Shown here: in pieces, positions 1 through 13,132 of the stretch | How positions within the stretch are numbered: the stretch's first letter is position 1 | Layout: every line of letters starts with the position of its first letter | Source: Ophiodon elongatus | Taxonomy: Eukaryota; Chordata; Actinopteri; Perciformes; Hexagrammidae | Direction of reading: 5' to 3' | DNA length: 64,000 nt | NCBI GenBank assembly: GCA_016806645.1 | Contig: JACSYO010001856.1 | Span: 3,651,501 to 3,715,500, forward strand | Made by a program: the position numbers and the translations under genes | Notes under the pieces: model-generated | The model's input: only the letters and a program-made list of their open reading frames with translations | Told to the model about the DNA's origin: nothing | Database searches by the model: none

Positions 1-747
1 ATTTGTTCATTAAAAAAAAAGGTTTTTGCATACAGTATGGGACAGCTAATTAGGAATTCCATATTCATTATTTAGAAATGTTGTACTGCTTTCAGAGATT
101 TCTCCAGAACAAAACACAGTTAGGATTCTAAGAAACACATCTGGATATAATAGATGCGTGTCAATGAGTTAACATGGGGATTGACACAGTTTTTACTGTT
201 AAGTTACTCCAAAGGCACAGACTTGTTGGTGTTCATTTCTTTTGAATGGTTCTATGATACATATATGGGTAGCTACAACTTCAAGATCATATTTTAATGA
301 ATCAACATTTATAGCTTCCACTAAGCAAACAGCAGGGAGGATTCTCATTGCCCTAACAAATGATGCAACAAAAATGATCTGTCCAGGGATTTCATTTGTA
401 TAGACGTTATACAAGCATTGAGAGCTTCATATTTACTACCAGTGTGTTATAAATATACCAAGAACCATGACAACCACTTTACCAATGGTGTCAAGTAAAA
501 AAGCTGAGTTATATACCTGTAATCTCCCGTTCCTCCGAGACAGAGGAGTAACAAATAACCTCTTTTCATGAATGGAGACATCAAGAGCAAGAGGATCACT
601 ATGTGCGGCAATACTATAGAAATGCAGACATTCAAGCCTCATATAGACTCACACGTTGGAAGGATTAGTGAACAATTAGAAAAGGCTTCCTGAAATTGAG
701 GTATTCAACAGAGGAAGTGGATGGCATCATGCACATGTGCATGAACA

Positions 748-773
748 TGTGTGTGTGTGTGTGTGTGTGTGTG
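748..773. repeat. (TG)n microsatellite
   Basis: Thirteen TG units, then GGTGTGT, next to the palindrome GCACATGTGC at 731-740. Confidence 0.95.
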
Positions 774-3700
774 GGTGTGTCAATCAGGATTTAATTGACG
801 GGAAGATTAAAGCTCACATCTGAGAGCCCCCTTTTTTTTTTCAAGGGCGGCCAAGTTGAAGGAGTCTGGTCTCCAGCGTCTGCCCGCGGTTTGGGGTGCC
901 CGCGCTCAAGGTTAGCGCAGGCACCCCGCTGAGCGTGCGCTGTCTGAGATGGGTCCTACTTGTTGGACATTCATTATCAAACTCTGTTTGCTCCTTTCAT
1001 CTGCAGCTCTCTGCAGCACTCAACGTAAACTACAGAGGCACCTTGCAGCTTGACATCTCTCCATTCACTCTGTACCTTAAACAGCATGCTGCCACATCAA
1101 AGAGCCGCGGCTGCCTTTGATGTTGCAAAAAGAAAGAGCTCCAATGATCTGCTAAAAACCAATGCAACTTTCTGGAGTCTTGTTTTATTCTTTTGCTATC
1201 TCTAGAAGTCTGGAGTCAGGCTCTGGAAGTCCAGAGAGCTGATTTGTGGTCTGGAAAAGTTGGACTGTGCTCTTTAGCAAAATGAAGTGAATGAACAACT
1301 CGGGGGGGAAAAAGAGAGTCATCTACTTTTTACATTGGTTTTCAGCATTACCCTCCCTGTGGTGCGTGACACATGTTATAAAGTTGAAGGGAGCTGTCAT
1401 AAAGTGTCAGGTTTAAAGTGAATGCTGAATGGCCAGACAACGGCAAACATCCATCACTGTCGACTCTAACTATTTATGAGACAAAGGGTCAACATTCAGC
1501 CCCTCAGCCTTTCATATTCTAGCAAATTACTACCCCTACCATTTACGTGCTCGTAGGCGTGGACAGTCATGTCATGAATCAATGAGTATTAATGAATTTC
1601 TATTTCTTGCTGTATATCACATAGACAAAAAAGCATAACCAACAACATCCTCAGTGTGTAGGTTTTAAAAAAAAAACAGGTTTTGGGGTTATATACTTTA
1701 GCATCCAGTGCATGGTAACACAACATCCTTGACAATAAGAGTGCTTGGCTTTAGCTTTGAAAATAGTATACATGTACTGTCTTCAATCTATCGAAAAGTA
1801 CTCCGCTTAAAACCATTGTCTTTTTATTCCCAGTATTTTTGCTTTTATCCTAAAAAAGACCTGTCCTTTTTCTCTCCCTGCCACAAATGGCCCCCTTGTG
1901 TCATTAATCTAAGGGAGCATTAAAAACAAAAACAAAAAAAAAAAAAAAAATGTAAATACTCAAATAGGTGATTGTTACTTGCATTGCATTTTGAGTCACT
2001 TTTCATATTGACTCCAGCTCTCAGCCATCGAGGTCGTCACTCGCTATTATTGTTCCATTCCTTTGCTTTGTTTATGTTTTGAGGGATTTCCTTTCTAATG
2101 TTTGACACATATATGGAGAGCATGAGATTAATAGTGTAAGCATTGATCATGAACAGTAAAATGAAGGACCAACTGATGAATAACTTCTACCCCTCTAAGC
2201 CCCGGCCACCTCTGCATCAGAGCGGAACAAAGGAGCTTCTTTCTCCGGTGCCAGCTTGGTGATTATAGGGTGGATTTAATCCTGCTAATTATAATTTCAT
2301 CAGATATAACAAAGGAGCTGTCCACAATTAAAAGTGACATTTGATGCAGTCGGCTAGAGGGTTCGGCACACTGAACTTTGTCAGCTTGTTTCCTAATTGA
2401 ATGAACTTGACAATAATTGAAGTGTTTTATTTTTGCCCTTTTTTCCACACATAAAAGACTTCCATGCCAATTAGCGTTAATTCTGCCTTTCCCCTCTTTC
2501 TTTTCATGCACTTGAGTAGGCAGGAACCTGCATATTCCGATCATTTGCATTATCCAAAGCGAATCTACTTTGAAGTTGTGAGATTCTGTAAGAAAAAGGA
2601 TCCACTTATCCCACATGAAAAAATGTTCAAAGCTCATAAATTCACTGGAACAGATGTACATTATCATTGGATTTGCCTTTTTTCCCTTCTCTTTGCTTCT
2701 GTATTGGTAATAGACTACCTCATGTCCTTCTCATCCTTAGTGTTTAGCATCTTGCCTTTACAGAAGCTTGCACCCTGCTGTGCCAATCCACACTTCAAAG
2801 CGCTGTGCCTATCTGCTGGAAACAAAGCCCACAGAACATATTATGGCAGCCTCTCATTTCCCTATATTTAAGTCAATATCATTGCTTTTTTTTTTTTTGC
2901 CAGTGGCAACAAAGGGATAGGGTTTATTTCTACACAAAAATACCATTCCCTGTAACCCATGTATCCCAACAACATAAATACAACATGGTGCACATGCACA
3001 GGAAAGGTTTATCCTATTATAGTCCCTACTAATGTTGAATTTTTCTGTGACAGTCAAGTTGTTAGCTCTAAATACAGAAAAGCCAGAGATGGGGCTATTA
3101 TTCTCTGAATGAAATTACATCTAATTACATATTACATGATTGACTGTAGTTCACTTTGGCTGCTGGATGCTGTATATTCTAGCGTAACTACCGAACTCTA
3201 GTTCACTTCCCTTGAGTCAACGATCGCTACAAGCAGCAATACGGAGTCAAACTTCAGGTCAGACATTTCTTCCCCAATTTAAGTCTAGAATAGACCCAAT
3301 GGCATCATGTGACGGACCCAGAAGTTGAAATTCAACGGTTTGGCCACTATGAAAATTGGCTTGATACACCGATGCTGTTCCTGCAAGGCCCCAGGAACAG
3401 CGTCTGTAAATCACGGGATGGTTTTTTGGGAGGTAAATCAACTTCCCAGTATGGACACCTAAATAGACTTTACTAATAGCTGAATCCAGATATTTTCGCC
3501 CGAGGCTGAGCACTTGGGATGCGGGGGTTAAAGGAAATGCTGGCGCTCTTGCCTTTTGGACCGATGGATGCAGGAGATTCAAGTAATTTTACACCGAGGA
3601 AGTTTAACTTTTTTGGCTTCATGTGCCAATAAACAACTTTCACGGGAATGAAATGTAGTATAACTACAGTACACATAATATAAATTATATATCTTCTTAG

Positions 3701-4215
3701 GCTCTGGTAGAGCATAATTAGAGTAAGTGAACGAAAACACGTCTGTGCTGTCTGAGAGAGCATTGCTCCCCTCACTGCTGCTCTTTATTTTCTTCAGTGT
3801 AACGTGTACAGCCCTCTGGAGGATGATTCTCTCAGTAATGACTCACTGTAATTGCTGTGGGTAGTGCTCATCTACAAATGATCACGTACCCTTTGCTCAG
3901 ACAGCGTTTTCCCGTGTTGTAAGATGCTGGCCTTTGTTCACTTTGCTGAGAATTAAAGAATCCATCAACACTTATAGATCCCTTGATCTTTTTTATATTG
4001 ACCGCTTTTGACATTAGACTCCTATTGGTATTTCAGCTTTATAGATAAATACACAGACGATAACGAGTGAACCTTCCACTGTACAACGTTTGTAATAAAT
4101 GTATTGTGATGCAGTAAGAGAGTGTTTATCATCTTTCTCCAAAATTCCAAAGCAAACTTAAGCTTGAACTTGTGAAACATATTCTACACCCCTCACTCTT
4201 TTACCTGAAACACTT

Positions 4216-4434
4216 GTGAAGAGTCCCGAACCGAAGAGCCTGAACAGCAGAGACAGTGCTGTCATTTCAAAAGGCGTGAATGCATTATCCAACCGTTACT
4301 CTGCACTGGAGAAGAAAATCTCCATGAACACCAAGGCTATTACCAACATATGTGAAGAGTTGAAAGGAGTGCAGATCAAAGTCAAAGTAAAAAAAAAAAA
4401 AAAAGAGAAGAAGAAAATGTAAAAAAAAAAAAAA
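4216..4434 (+). pseudogene. Possible retrotransposon ORF1 relic with A-rich tail
   Basis: An open frame of 68 codons whose middle (ALSNRYSALEKKISMNTKAI onward) has the hydrophilic heptad look of coiled-coil ORF1 proteins of LINE-type elements. It runs straight into two A-runs (about 4389-4404 and 4421-4434). The A-runs suggest a retrocopy end, but I recognise no specific family and the frame could be chance. Confidence 0.25.
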
Positions 4435-6456
4435 GTCTCATGCTGGGCTACAGAGAAGAGAGGATGCAGGAGGATACAGTATGTCCCCGTTAGCTATACA
4501 GCATGTGAAACTTGCAAAGAAGATGCAAGGCAAGAAGTTTTGGAGCATGTATTTTTTTTAAAAGATCACCAACGAGGACTAAGAGCCCTGATTTATAACT
4601 ACAATCTGCATTTACAAAACACAGTCCAAACTTTGAAATGGTTTCGCGTCGATTGTTTGCCGGGCTTGTGGTTCGAGAACGTTAATCTCATGAAGCGCCT
4701 TCGCCTTGAAAGATCAGGTTGGGACTATTGCTCCAACTTGTGTTTTCTTTCCCTGCAGAATGTGAAACTCAGCTGTCATGGCTTTCATTAGTTATGGCAA
4801 ATATAGCAAAGCAGTTTCATGCAGAGCAAGCAGGGAATTTACTACATTTGCCAAGTGCATATGAAAACAGTGCTGTTACTTTTTGAGTGATGCTCACTCG
4901 TGCATGCCTTAAATCACTTAAATCTACTTTTAACAATATTAACGAAACACTTTTGGTGAACAAGCAATGAAGCTGAACACCGGGGTATGATGTGGTCACC
5001 CTGATCATTTATCATCTCTAGTAACTGCAGCAACACCCAGTTCATCGCCATGGTAATGTGCGGATTGTGTGTCAGATTCACTTCCATGTTGCCGCAAAAC
5101 GTGCAAATATCATGCACCTGGATAAAGATCATTTTATTCATACATTTATTTAAAATTCATCCATAACATTCTATTAACTTTAATGACTCAGGAATATCAA
5201 ACTCTTTATGCTGTAAGATCTTAGCTATGCAAAGATATGTTTTCTTAAAAAAAAGCAAAGGGTAAACTTTGTAAAGCTAACGGTCGTGACTGGGCGGATT
5301 CTTCTGATGGGGAGCATGATTTTGTAGGAGTTCCTGTGCTGTTTAATAGACTTAATGCTTCAGAGCCATTTCTTTATTGTTCGTAATTTGTATGCAATGG
5401 CACAACTCGAGCCAAGACGATACTTGCTCTTATGTCTTTGAAAAAGAAAAATCTCTGGGATAAGCACGAGTAAGCCCGTCTCATCATGGGTGTGTGGGGG
5501 GGGGAACTTTAAAAGTGCATCTATCAACGCCTACAGATGGCCCGGCCACGTGGAAATCCCTCAAAATCATACTTTTAAAGGGTCCTGCAGTTCTGATTTC
5601 TTTGTAGCTAACTCCAGACATTAATTCAAATCCCAGCAGAAAATGTGTAACTTGGTCAATTGATTTCAAAGGTTTTAAGGCAAAAAAAATCTCTGCTTCA
5701 GGTAATATCTCCAATTATTTTTTCCTTCTAAGCCTTACGCGTTCCCAGGGGAGAGGATTTGTTTTACCATACATTACGTACTTACCATATATTTAAAATA
5801 CTTCTGTAAGAAAAATATAACATTTTCACAAAAGTAAAAAAGAATTGTAAATTTGCTCTCATAATTCTAACGGATTACTTCACACCTCTGATATGGATGC
5901 TTTTGATAGCAGAAATGTGTAAAGCAGCTGTAATAATAACCTTGTAAGCTCCGTTAGGATAGAAACCATTTGTAATGATGATACAAGTTCTGCGGGTTAC
6001 ACTGCCTCGCTTACACAAATAGCCGCGTTCGTGAGAGGAAAGCGTATCACATTGCCAAGAGGCAGCCTCTCTGCGGTTGCCCCGACCAGAGATAAGCTGC
6101 TAAGCTGCAGATGAAAGTGTGTGTGCATGTAGAGAGCGTGGCGTGGTGAGCAGCTGTGGTCAGCCAGATTTGGGAGCCTTCTGTGACACCACAGTTAAGA
6201 TACAGTGGAGAGGAGCTTTGCTTCACTACACACACGGCCACTTCCTGTTGCCCTTCGCATCAATCCAGCTGACTTCTTAAAAAAAGAAAAAAGGGATGTA
6301 GAAAGTAGATGAAAGGAAAAGATGCACCCCAAAAAAATGCAAATGCACTGGAGGTAAATTATTTTCCTTGACAAATGAAATCAGGATGTTCTGGTTTTTG
6401 ACAGTTGAGGAAGGCAACAGTAGCCATGTTGTCATTCGGTCATCCAAACATACCCG

Positions 6457-6499
6457 GGTTCATCTTGTTTTGATCCTGGAGATCAAAACAAGATGAACC
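6457..6499. repeat. Perfect 19-bp inverted repeat with 5-nt loop
   Basis: Left arm at 6457-6475 (GGTTCATCTTGTTTTGATC), loop CTGGA, right arm at 6481-6499 as its exact reverse complement. Pairing stops abruptly at both arm ends. Confidence 0.95.
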
Positions 6500-6774
6500 G
6501 GCCACTCGGACGTTCTGTGTGGATTAGCGTGCGAATAAAGTTTGTGAAAGGTGCTTTGTGGATCCTGCACAGGATGAATATAGATATGGATGGATGGGTG
6601 GCCCAGTATAGTTTATCTTTTGTAACAAATTACAAATGGACGATATCGGATGAATGAGTCAACATGAATTAATAAAGCAAAGATCATGATAATGTTGCAG
6701 CCACGAGTTTAACTTTTCACAGAGGGCAAGTATAGCGCATGAAAAGGCTGAGACCCCCCCTCACCCACCACCCC

Positions 6775-6846
6775 GGATAACTTTGTCACAAGAAGCGCTC
6801 GTTTTTCTCGTGTCTGTGGATAACTTTGTCACAGACACAAGAAAAA
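6775..6846. repeat. Overlapping direct and inverted repeats
   Basis: The 16-mer GGATAACTTTGTCACA occurs at 6775-6790 and again at 6818-6833. The second copy spans the loop of a 17-nt inverted repeat (arms 6802-6818 and 6830-6846, one mismatch, 11-nt loop). Confidence 0.9.
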
Positions 6847-6908
6847 TAAATGACTGTCTGAAGGCTGATCGATCTCCTCGTTTAACTCTCAGCAGGAAAG
6901 CAAATATG

Positions 6909-6914
6909 TTTATT
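6909..6914 (-). other. Candidate polyadenylation signal AATAAA for nkd1
   Basis: The plus-strand TTTATT here reads AATAAA on the gene's strand. It is the first canonical hexamer I find after the stop codon. The distance of about 4.27 kb and the lack of transcript data keep this tentative. Confidence 0.2.
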
Positions 6915-9900
6915 TCCGAAAATGAAAGATCCACATGGTAGTAGCTTTGTTTTTGTTTTTTTATAACGCAATGCAAATGTTGTGTTTTAGCACAAATACA
7001 GTAGATGACATGCTAATATTTTTAACTGGTATATTTTGAAGGCATATAAGTTATTGTAAATACACATGTACTGCGCAGATTTGCACAATAAAACAGACAC
7101 TGACAAATCAAAAATCAAATAAAGTGACCCCAGAAGTCAGTGAGTTTATAAGGAACAGGTTCATACTTTAATAAAAGTTTTTTTTTCTCCCCTTGGCACA
7201 GATCTGCTATCAAATAAATAAAGCAATTAATCAAATACAATCTATATAAACTAAACAAAGTCATGAAAAAAATATTAGGAGGGAGGGAAAGGAGAGAGAA
7301 ACAGCTAGTGCTAGACAACTTTCTTTTACACCAAACACCAAGTGAGAGTGTGTCTGCGTGTGGAGAGACGGAGACGGACAGGTAGCTCCTCCTCCCTGCT
7401 CGGTGGGACCGCCGGATATTGGAGTACTAGCTGACAGTAGGCGAGTGAGATAGCTTAACAGTTATTTTTAATTATAAATAAGCCTTATTTTCTTTCTACA
7501 TGATGCTGGTTTATCATTTCTGCAGTCCACTATATACATCAGAGTTTAAAAAGAAATGTTGATACATGGATGTTAAAAAGCAAATTAGTGGTGCAATACA
7601 TATTATAATAACATGGAGGGGTGGCTCTGAATACTGACGACTTTATACAACAGGACAGAGGATGATGGTGGATGTGGAGGTTTGTGTGACATGCTCTGAA
7701 AACATTTCATATAAGAGGCACTGACAATTTGAAAAGAAAAAAATATATATAATTAAAGAAAAAAAAGAAAAAAAACATTCAGGTGGATTTAGTCAGCTGA
7801 TGACTGAAAACATGAATATCATTATTCTGATTCCAAATATAGAAATATTGTTATGGTAAAAGGCATGAGAGGGATTTTGACAGAGGTTGCCTAAAGATTA
7901 AAAAAAGGTTTCAAAAGGAAGTTGATTTCCCAGAGCATCTGGTCAAAAAAGAAAAAAAAAAACTGCTTTCCCAACTCTCACCAAGTACTTTAGAGGTGCT
8001 CTTGAGCAAGGCATCCCCCCCAGCTGCTCCAGTGATGCTGCTTTGAAGTGCGTTTGTAGTGGCCAGCTTTCTGATGTGAGTTCATGTAATTGTACGAATG
8101 TGAAGCGATGCATTGGAGAAAGGAGTTCCGTCTGTTCAGTGAAACTCTCTCGGGGTAAAAGAAGTTGAAAAATTGCAACCTGACTGTGGGTCTGACCGAG
8201 CCTTTCACCCCAAATTCCTTCAGAAGCCCTCGCTGGTCGTGTCCAATCGGACCACCCTGCAGGAGGAACGGGTTGCCGGCGCGCTATCCGCTCACGCAGC
8301 CAGACGGCCGTTTCCACACTGCTTCCATTTGGAGAGTCACGCTGGTATCGACGCTGTTTCGGCTGAGGGGGAAACCACTGACAAAGGAGTTACAGTTGGA
8401 TGTAGTGCGGGGACAGCAGGGTGAGGTGAGGAAGCTGAGGCATGGAGCACAGCTGGGATTCCCCACTCGGTGGGGGGTCGGGGGGGGAGGGCGATGCAGT
8501 TTTCCACTGCCGGGTCCCATGGGAGAACCCGACCGACTGGTGCCTCCGTTAAAAGACGGCCTGCAGCTGTGACAGAGCGCCGCGGGGCTGAGGGCAAGAC
8601 CGGCATTCGCTGCATTCTTGCTCATCACAAACACATGCACAAACACGCTTAAGGCGGACGAACGCAATCAAACATGGTGGCTACAGTTTTGAAGGCTAGT
8701 GGGCCTCCTGGTTAACATAATCCATCATTATCTTGTTTTCTCTGTGTGGATGTGGTTGCCCTTGAGCACGGCATTTAAGCCCTAACAAAAAAAGACTATT
8801 GAGGCAGAAGGGCTAGTCAATTCTACACGTGATGCAGTGATGTGCTCAAAAGGACATGTGTGCTCGTGACGAATAAAGCGGGAGAACACGGTTAACTGCT
8901 ATCCCGGAGAACCAACAAGGTGATCGGCAGCCATTAGCAGCTCTCAGTTCACTGCCTCACATGTTGCTGGCAAAAACATCTGCATGTTTTTTTTTTTTTT
9001 TTTTTTTACCATGGCAGCCCGAAGAGCATCACGGGATAGAACGGACTATCGGAGAGCAACAGTGGTGAGTTATGGGTCTAGTGGAGACTGGTGGCCGGGC
9101 CCAGTGTTATCCAGCACCAGAGGAATGAGACAGCTGAAAGAGCCCTCGCCCCGCCGCACCACAAGCAGAGCCTTGTTGGCTGAGCGCTGAGGCCACATGG
9201 CGGTACGGTGAAAGACCTGCCGACAGCTGGGGGGGGAGGGGGGGGGGACAGGAAGATGCCATGGAAACAGAGGGAGCAGCCGTGTGACCCCCCGGGGGGC
9301 CAGGCCGAGGGCCGGACGACGTAGACGCTGAAGGGTTGGGGGAAAGTGCTACCCTGAAAGTCAGGAAATAGAAGTCCAAAAATAAAAGTAAAAAACATTG
9401 TGCGGGGCAACTCCAAGGTGTGAATACGTGAAACTGCTCGGATCTGAAGCAAAGGCAGGGGTGAAAAATGACATGCATGCTCAGCAAAATATTCCCCTGC
9501 CTTTTTTCGTAAAGGCCAAACTTGATACTGATGAATGAATACACCAACCTCTAACTGGCTCTATGTTTCAATTACGCAAAAATGCATGAATAAGGCCGGA
9601 ACCAGAACTGAAGAGTTCTACTGAACTGATGTCACGATCGCACCATCTCTAATTATGTCAACAGGATCATGGGACTGAGATCACGTGGTTTTGGACATTC
9701 AATCAAATCAGAGAGCTTTTCTTGAAAACACTGTCTGACTGGCGTTAAAGGGCAATTGCCACTTTTAAGAAATCCAGATTTTTCAGTTGCTAATTCACCT
9801 TTATGCAGAACCCACACACTAGCACTTAATGTTCACTCCATGAACAGCACGCTGTTTGTATGTGTTTCCATGATATCAGCATGAGGGACAGTCTGTAAAA

Positions 9901-10326
9901 CACTGTGTGTTGTGAGGTCTAGCGCCTGAACAGCACTGCTGAGAGTTGGGATTTTAGTCATTTAGGCATAATAACCAGATCACACTTGCGTATCAAATCA
10001 CATGGTGAGAAAGTTGAAACAGAGAGAGAGAGAGAGACTGAGCGAGTGATACAGTTGTACATTTTCTAGTCAAAATGGGGCTCCTAGTGGTCTTATAAAA
10101 TGCGGTTGTGAAGGAAAACGAACATAAAAGCTTCGGATAGTGAATACAAAGATATCACATTATCAATAAAGCTTATAAAATTGATAACAATATATACCTT
10201 ATGTACAGTCAATGTTAAAAGTAAGGAGCTGTTTGACACTTACTGCAGATTATGACATGATTTCTTTTCTTTCAAAAAAGTTTCTAAGTAATTTGAAAAT
10301 AACCTCTGAATGCTTAGTCACCATTA

Positions 10327-10359
<33 letters not shown>
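10327..10359. repeat. (CAT)11 trinucleotide repeat
   Basis: Eleven perfect CAT units in the nkd1 3' flank. Confidence 0.95.
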
Positions 10360-10589
10360 TATGAACAATTAGGATAAAATTAGAGGTAGCAGCGGATTTG
10401 GGATCTCTGTTTTTTTTTCCTTTATAACATTTCGACATTGTTCCTTCCCATTTTTGCTTACGTGGCATTGCGTGCTTGAATCAGAATCTTCATTTTCATC
10501 TTCAGAAACCTGCCTGACAGCCTGCTTTAAATACTCACGCACCCATGAGCGCACTTCAAGTGGTTTTCAACAGACACCAGTGTCGTGAC

Positions 10590-10671
10590 ACTCACACTCA
10601 CACACACAGACTTGCTACGGCCACACGTTCACGCACTGTTTTACACACACACACACACAGACAGACACACA

Positions 10672-10714
<43 letters not shown>
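10590..10714. repeat. CA-rich microsatellite with a (CA)n core
   Basis: Interrupted CA and CAGA units from about 10590, with a perfect core at 10673-10714, in the nkd1 3' flank. Confidence 0.95.
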
Positions 10715-10716
<2 letters not shown>

Positions 10717-11182
10717 TGCCCGGCTCTCCTATCACCTGTATTCTTTCATATATTTTTGTCTTTACATCACAGTCTTTTCTTCCTTTTTCCTTAAAAACCT
10801 TTTGGGTCTGGAAGGGTTATGGTGCTGGTTGAGAGCCGCAGAGTTCACCAGGTAGAGGATTACAGGGTCGGGGAGGCGAGAGGATCTTCGGGGTTGTTTA
10901 TCAAATTGTCCCATTGTGCCTCCTCTCTGGTCCCAGCCGTGATCCTCAGTCCTACTGTGGCCCTAAATCACTGTCCTGCTGCATACTGGAGCTTTTGTAT
11001 GTACGACCAACTTCTTTATAACACTGATTAATAACCTTGCAGCACTGGGACACCCCTCCCATGATCCTCCTCTCCTACCAATGTCCCGTGTCTACTACAA
11101 AGGCACTGCAGTACTGCACAATGTAGAGTAGCCTGGCGGCTGACGAGGAAGCTCACTGCAGTCGGTGTCTGCCCGCGGAAAT

Positions 11183-11712
11183 TCAAGACTGGTAAAAGTG
11201 GTGGTAGTGGTGATGGTGTTCATGGTGGTGGTGATGCTCGTGCCGCTGCACCATTTGTGCCAGCCCCCCCTCGTACAGCAGCACACTGGGCAGGTCCCTC
11301 ACCTGCTCCTTCTCCACCACATGTCCCGGGGCCAGAGAGCCTAAGGCCCTGTAGCCCTGGCTGTCCTTGGACCGCTGCTTGTGCTTGCGGTAGGGGGCTG
11401 TGGACTGGTGAGGGGGGGTCTGGCTGGGTAGCGCCGTGGGAGGAGGGACCCCTCGGCTCCGCATCACCCTGCCACTGATCTGCGCAGGAGGCGTGCGGCT
11501 GTGGGTCTTGGGAGAACGGAGGGCATGTTTCCCTGAGTCTTGGCCTCGCGTGCGGGCCGGGTGGAGGCTGACGGGAGCAACGGTTTCCACAACAGTCTGT
11601 ATGCGGCGGTGGTGGGAATGGGTGTGGCCATTTTCTGGTTCATGGGAGCGAGAGCGAGTCTGGTTGGATGAGCGGGTCTGAGGCTCTGCTTTCGTCGGCT
11701 CTGGGGTGGGCG
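11183..11712 (-). CDS. nkd1: nkd1 coding exon 11 (terminal), His-rich C-terminus and stop
   Basis: Encodes residues 277-451 and a TGA stop. Acceptor is TCCCTCGCAG|CG. Features in order: a Thr/Pro/Ser-rich start, RSRSHEPE, a basic HHRR segment, a Pro-rich stretch (PPPTALPSQTPPHQS), YRKHKQRSKDSQGYRAL, EKEQVRDLPSVLLYE, and the tail QRHEHHHHHEHHHHYHHFYQ ending in Ser. The His tail is typical of NKD proteins; a metal-binding role is often suggested but is inference here. The middle is low-complexity and probably disordered. Confidence 0.96.
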
Positions 11713-13050
11713 CTGCGAGGGAGACCGACACAGGTATTTATTTTAACTGAGAGAGCAGAATCAATGACAGACTTCAAGGTTGAAGAGAAACAAAAACAAT
11801 TATGTAACAGGACTTGTCCAAATACAGTCAATACTCTGTACAAAAAAAAGGGAAGAAAAATAACCCATTACGTGCAAATGGTCGTTCCATCAGCCCACTA
11901 ATGAAGCTCTAGTAAAAAAAAAAAAAAGCTCCACAATAAGATTCTGGCAGCTTTACTTCAGGTTCTTTCTTCATGCGGATAACGCTGACTCAATGTGACA
12001 GAGAGCAGATCTCTGTTAGCACTTTTCTAACAGGACCAACATTAAAATAATCACTTGTCATCGCTGACCGTCAGATCAAGGCGGCTGCTTATTAGACCTA
12101 ATATTTCACTCCACAACAGCCCTTTATGTTGATGGGCTGTAGCCTTGAACACTTGATGTATTGTGCTTGCCTGAGCCCAGATGTTTGTACTGGCTGGAAG
12201 TTCCACCTAATGGCTCCAAGCAGGTGCCGCAGTAATGAGGGCCCCTGGATGCAGCTTCAAAGGGCCACGGCCCGCGTTTCTCCCTCCCCTCTCCCCCACT
12301 AAAGCCCTGGCCCCGGTCCACTCACCGACTCCGAAGCGGGATGTGTAGTTTTCGATGCCTGCCAGGTCCAAGTAGTGGTTCCTGCGTTCCAGGTTCTCAT
12401 CCACGCAGTGGCGCTGGCAGCCAGGCTGGGTGTGGTGGTCACTGTGGTGGCGCCTGTGGACACAAGCGGCACCTCTCATTAGGTAGCAGTTTGGGACAGA
12501 GAGGTTCAGTATGGTGGTGTTTGGAGAAAGTAAAACAAGTGTTCCTTATGATCAGGCCGGAGCACAGTAATTGTGAGAGAAGTGAGATTGTGACTGAAGA
12601 ATCACAGGTTTAAACCTCAACTGGGAGGGTTTGAAAAGTGCAGCTCCTCCTCAGTACAGTGGAGGTAAATTTGGGCAAAGCTAATTAAAGAGTAGAGGAC
12701 TACTGCAGCTCCCAAGTGTGAATCCTTCCTCAAACAACCACTGTCCCATAGCCACTTTGAACGAGAACCTTTTCTCTTTTAAAAAGGTGAACGTTATAAT
12801 CAGTGATATAATAAAAAAAATAGGAGCACAATGAGATTCATATTCTCCTCCTTCATCTAGTAGACACCACAAGCTTCAACAATAGAGACCGGCTTGTTCG
12901 GGGGAGGTGGGTTTTTACCTTAGGAGTGCTCGAGTCTTCTTGTCCGCACTCTTGGGGTCTTCTATGCACTTGTCGTTTTTCTCCCTGGGGTGGGACATGT
13001 CTGTGTATGAAAGACACAAGGCTATTATCAAAGAGAGCTACACAGAGCAG

Positions 13051-13132
<82 letters not shown>

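Larger units (their letters stand above)
1..6908. other. Intergenic DNA downstream of nkd1
   Basis: AT-rich sequence with no credible gene. It holds a TG microsatellite (748-773), a lysine-tailed ORF relic (4216-4422), a perfect 19-bp inverted repeat (6457-6499) and a compound direct/inverted repeat (6775-6846). The neighbouring gene is not reached. Confidence 0.75.
6909..11182 (-). other. nkd1: nkd1 3' flank, possible 3' UTR
   Basis: Downstream of the stop codon. The first canonical sense-strand AATAAA I find is at 6914-6909, which would give a 3' UTR of about 4.3 kb. Weaker variants occur earlier: TATAAA near 11020 and ATTAAA near 7467 and 7170. The segment contains GC-rich stretches (8160-8660, 9000-9350), a (CAT)11 run at 10327-10359, a CA-rich tract at 10590-10714 and G-runs near 9231-9249. 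No credible coding exon is visible. How much is transcribed cannot be decided from sequence. Confidence 0.35.

Noticed and set aside
6457..6499. Candidate microRNA hairpin
   Set aside because: The 19-bp perfect stem with a 5-nt loop is too short for a Dicer-processed precursor, and pairing does not extend beyond it.
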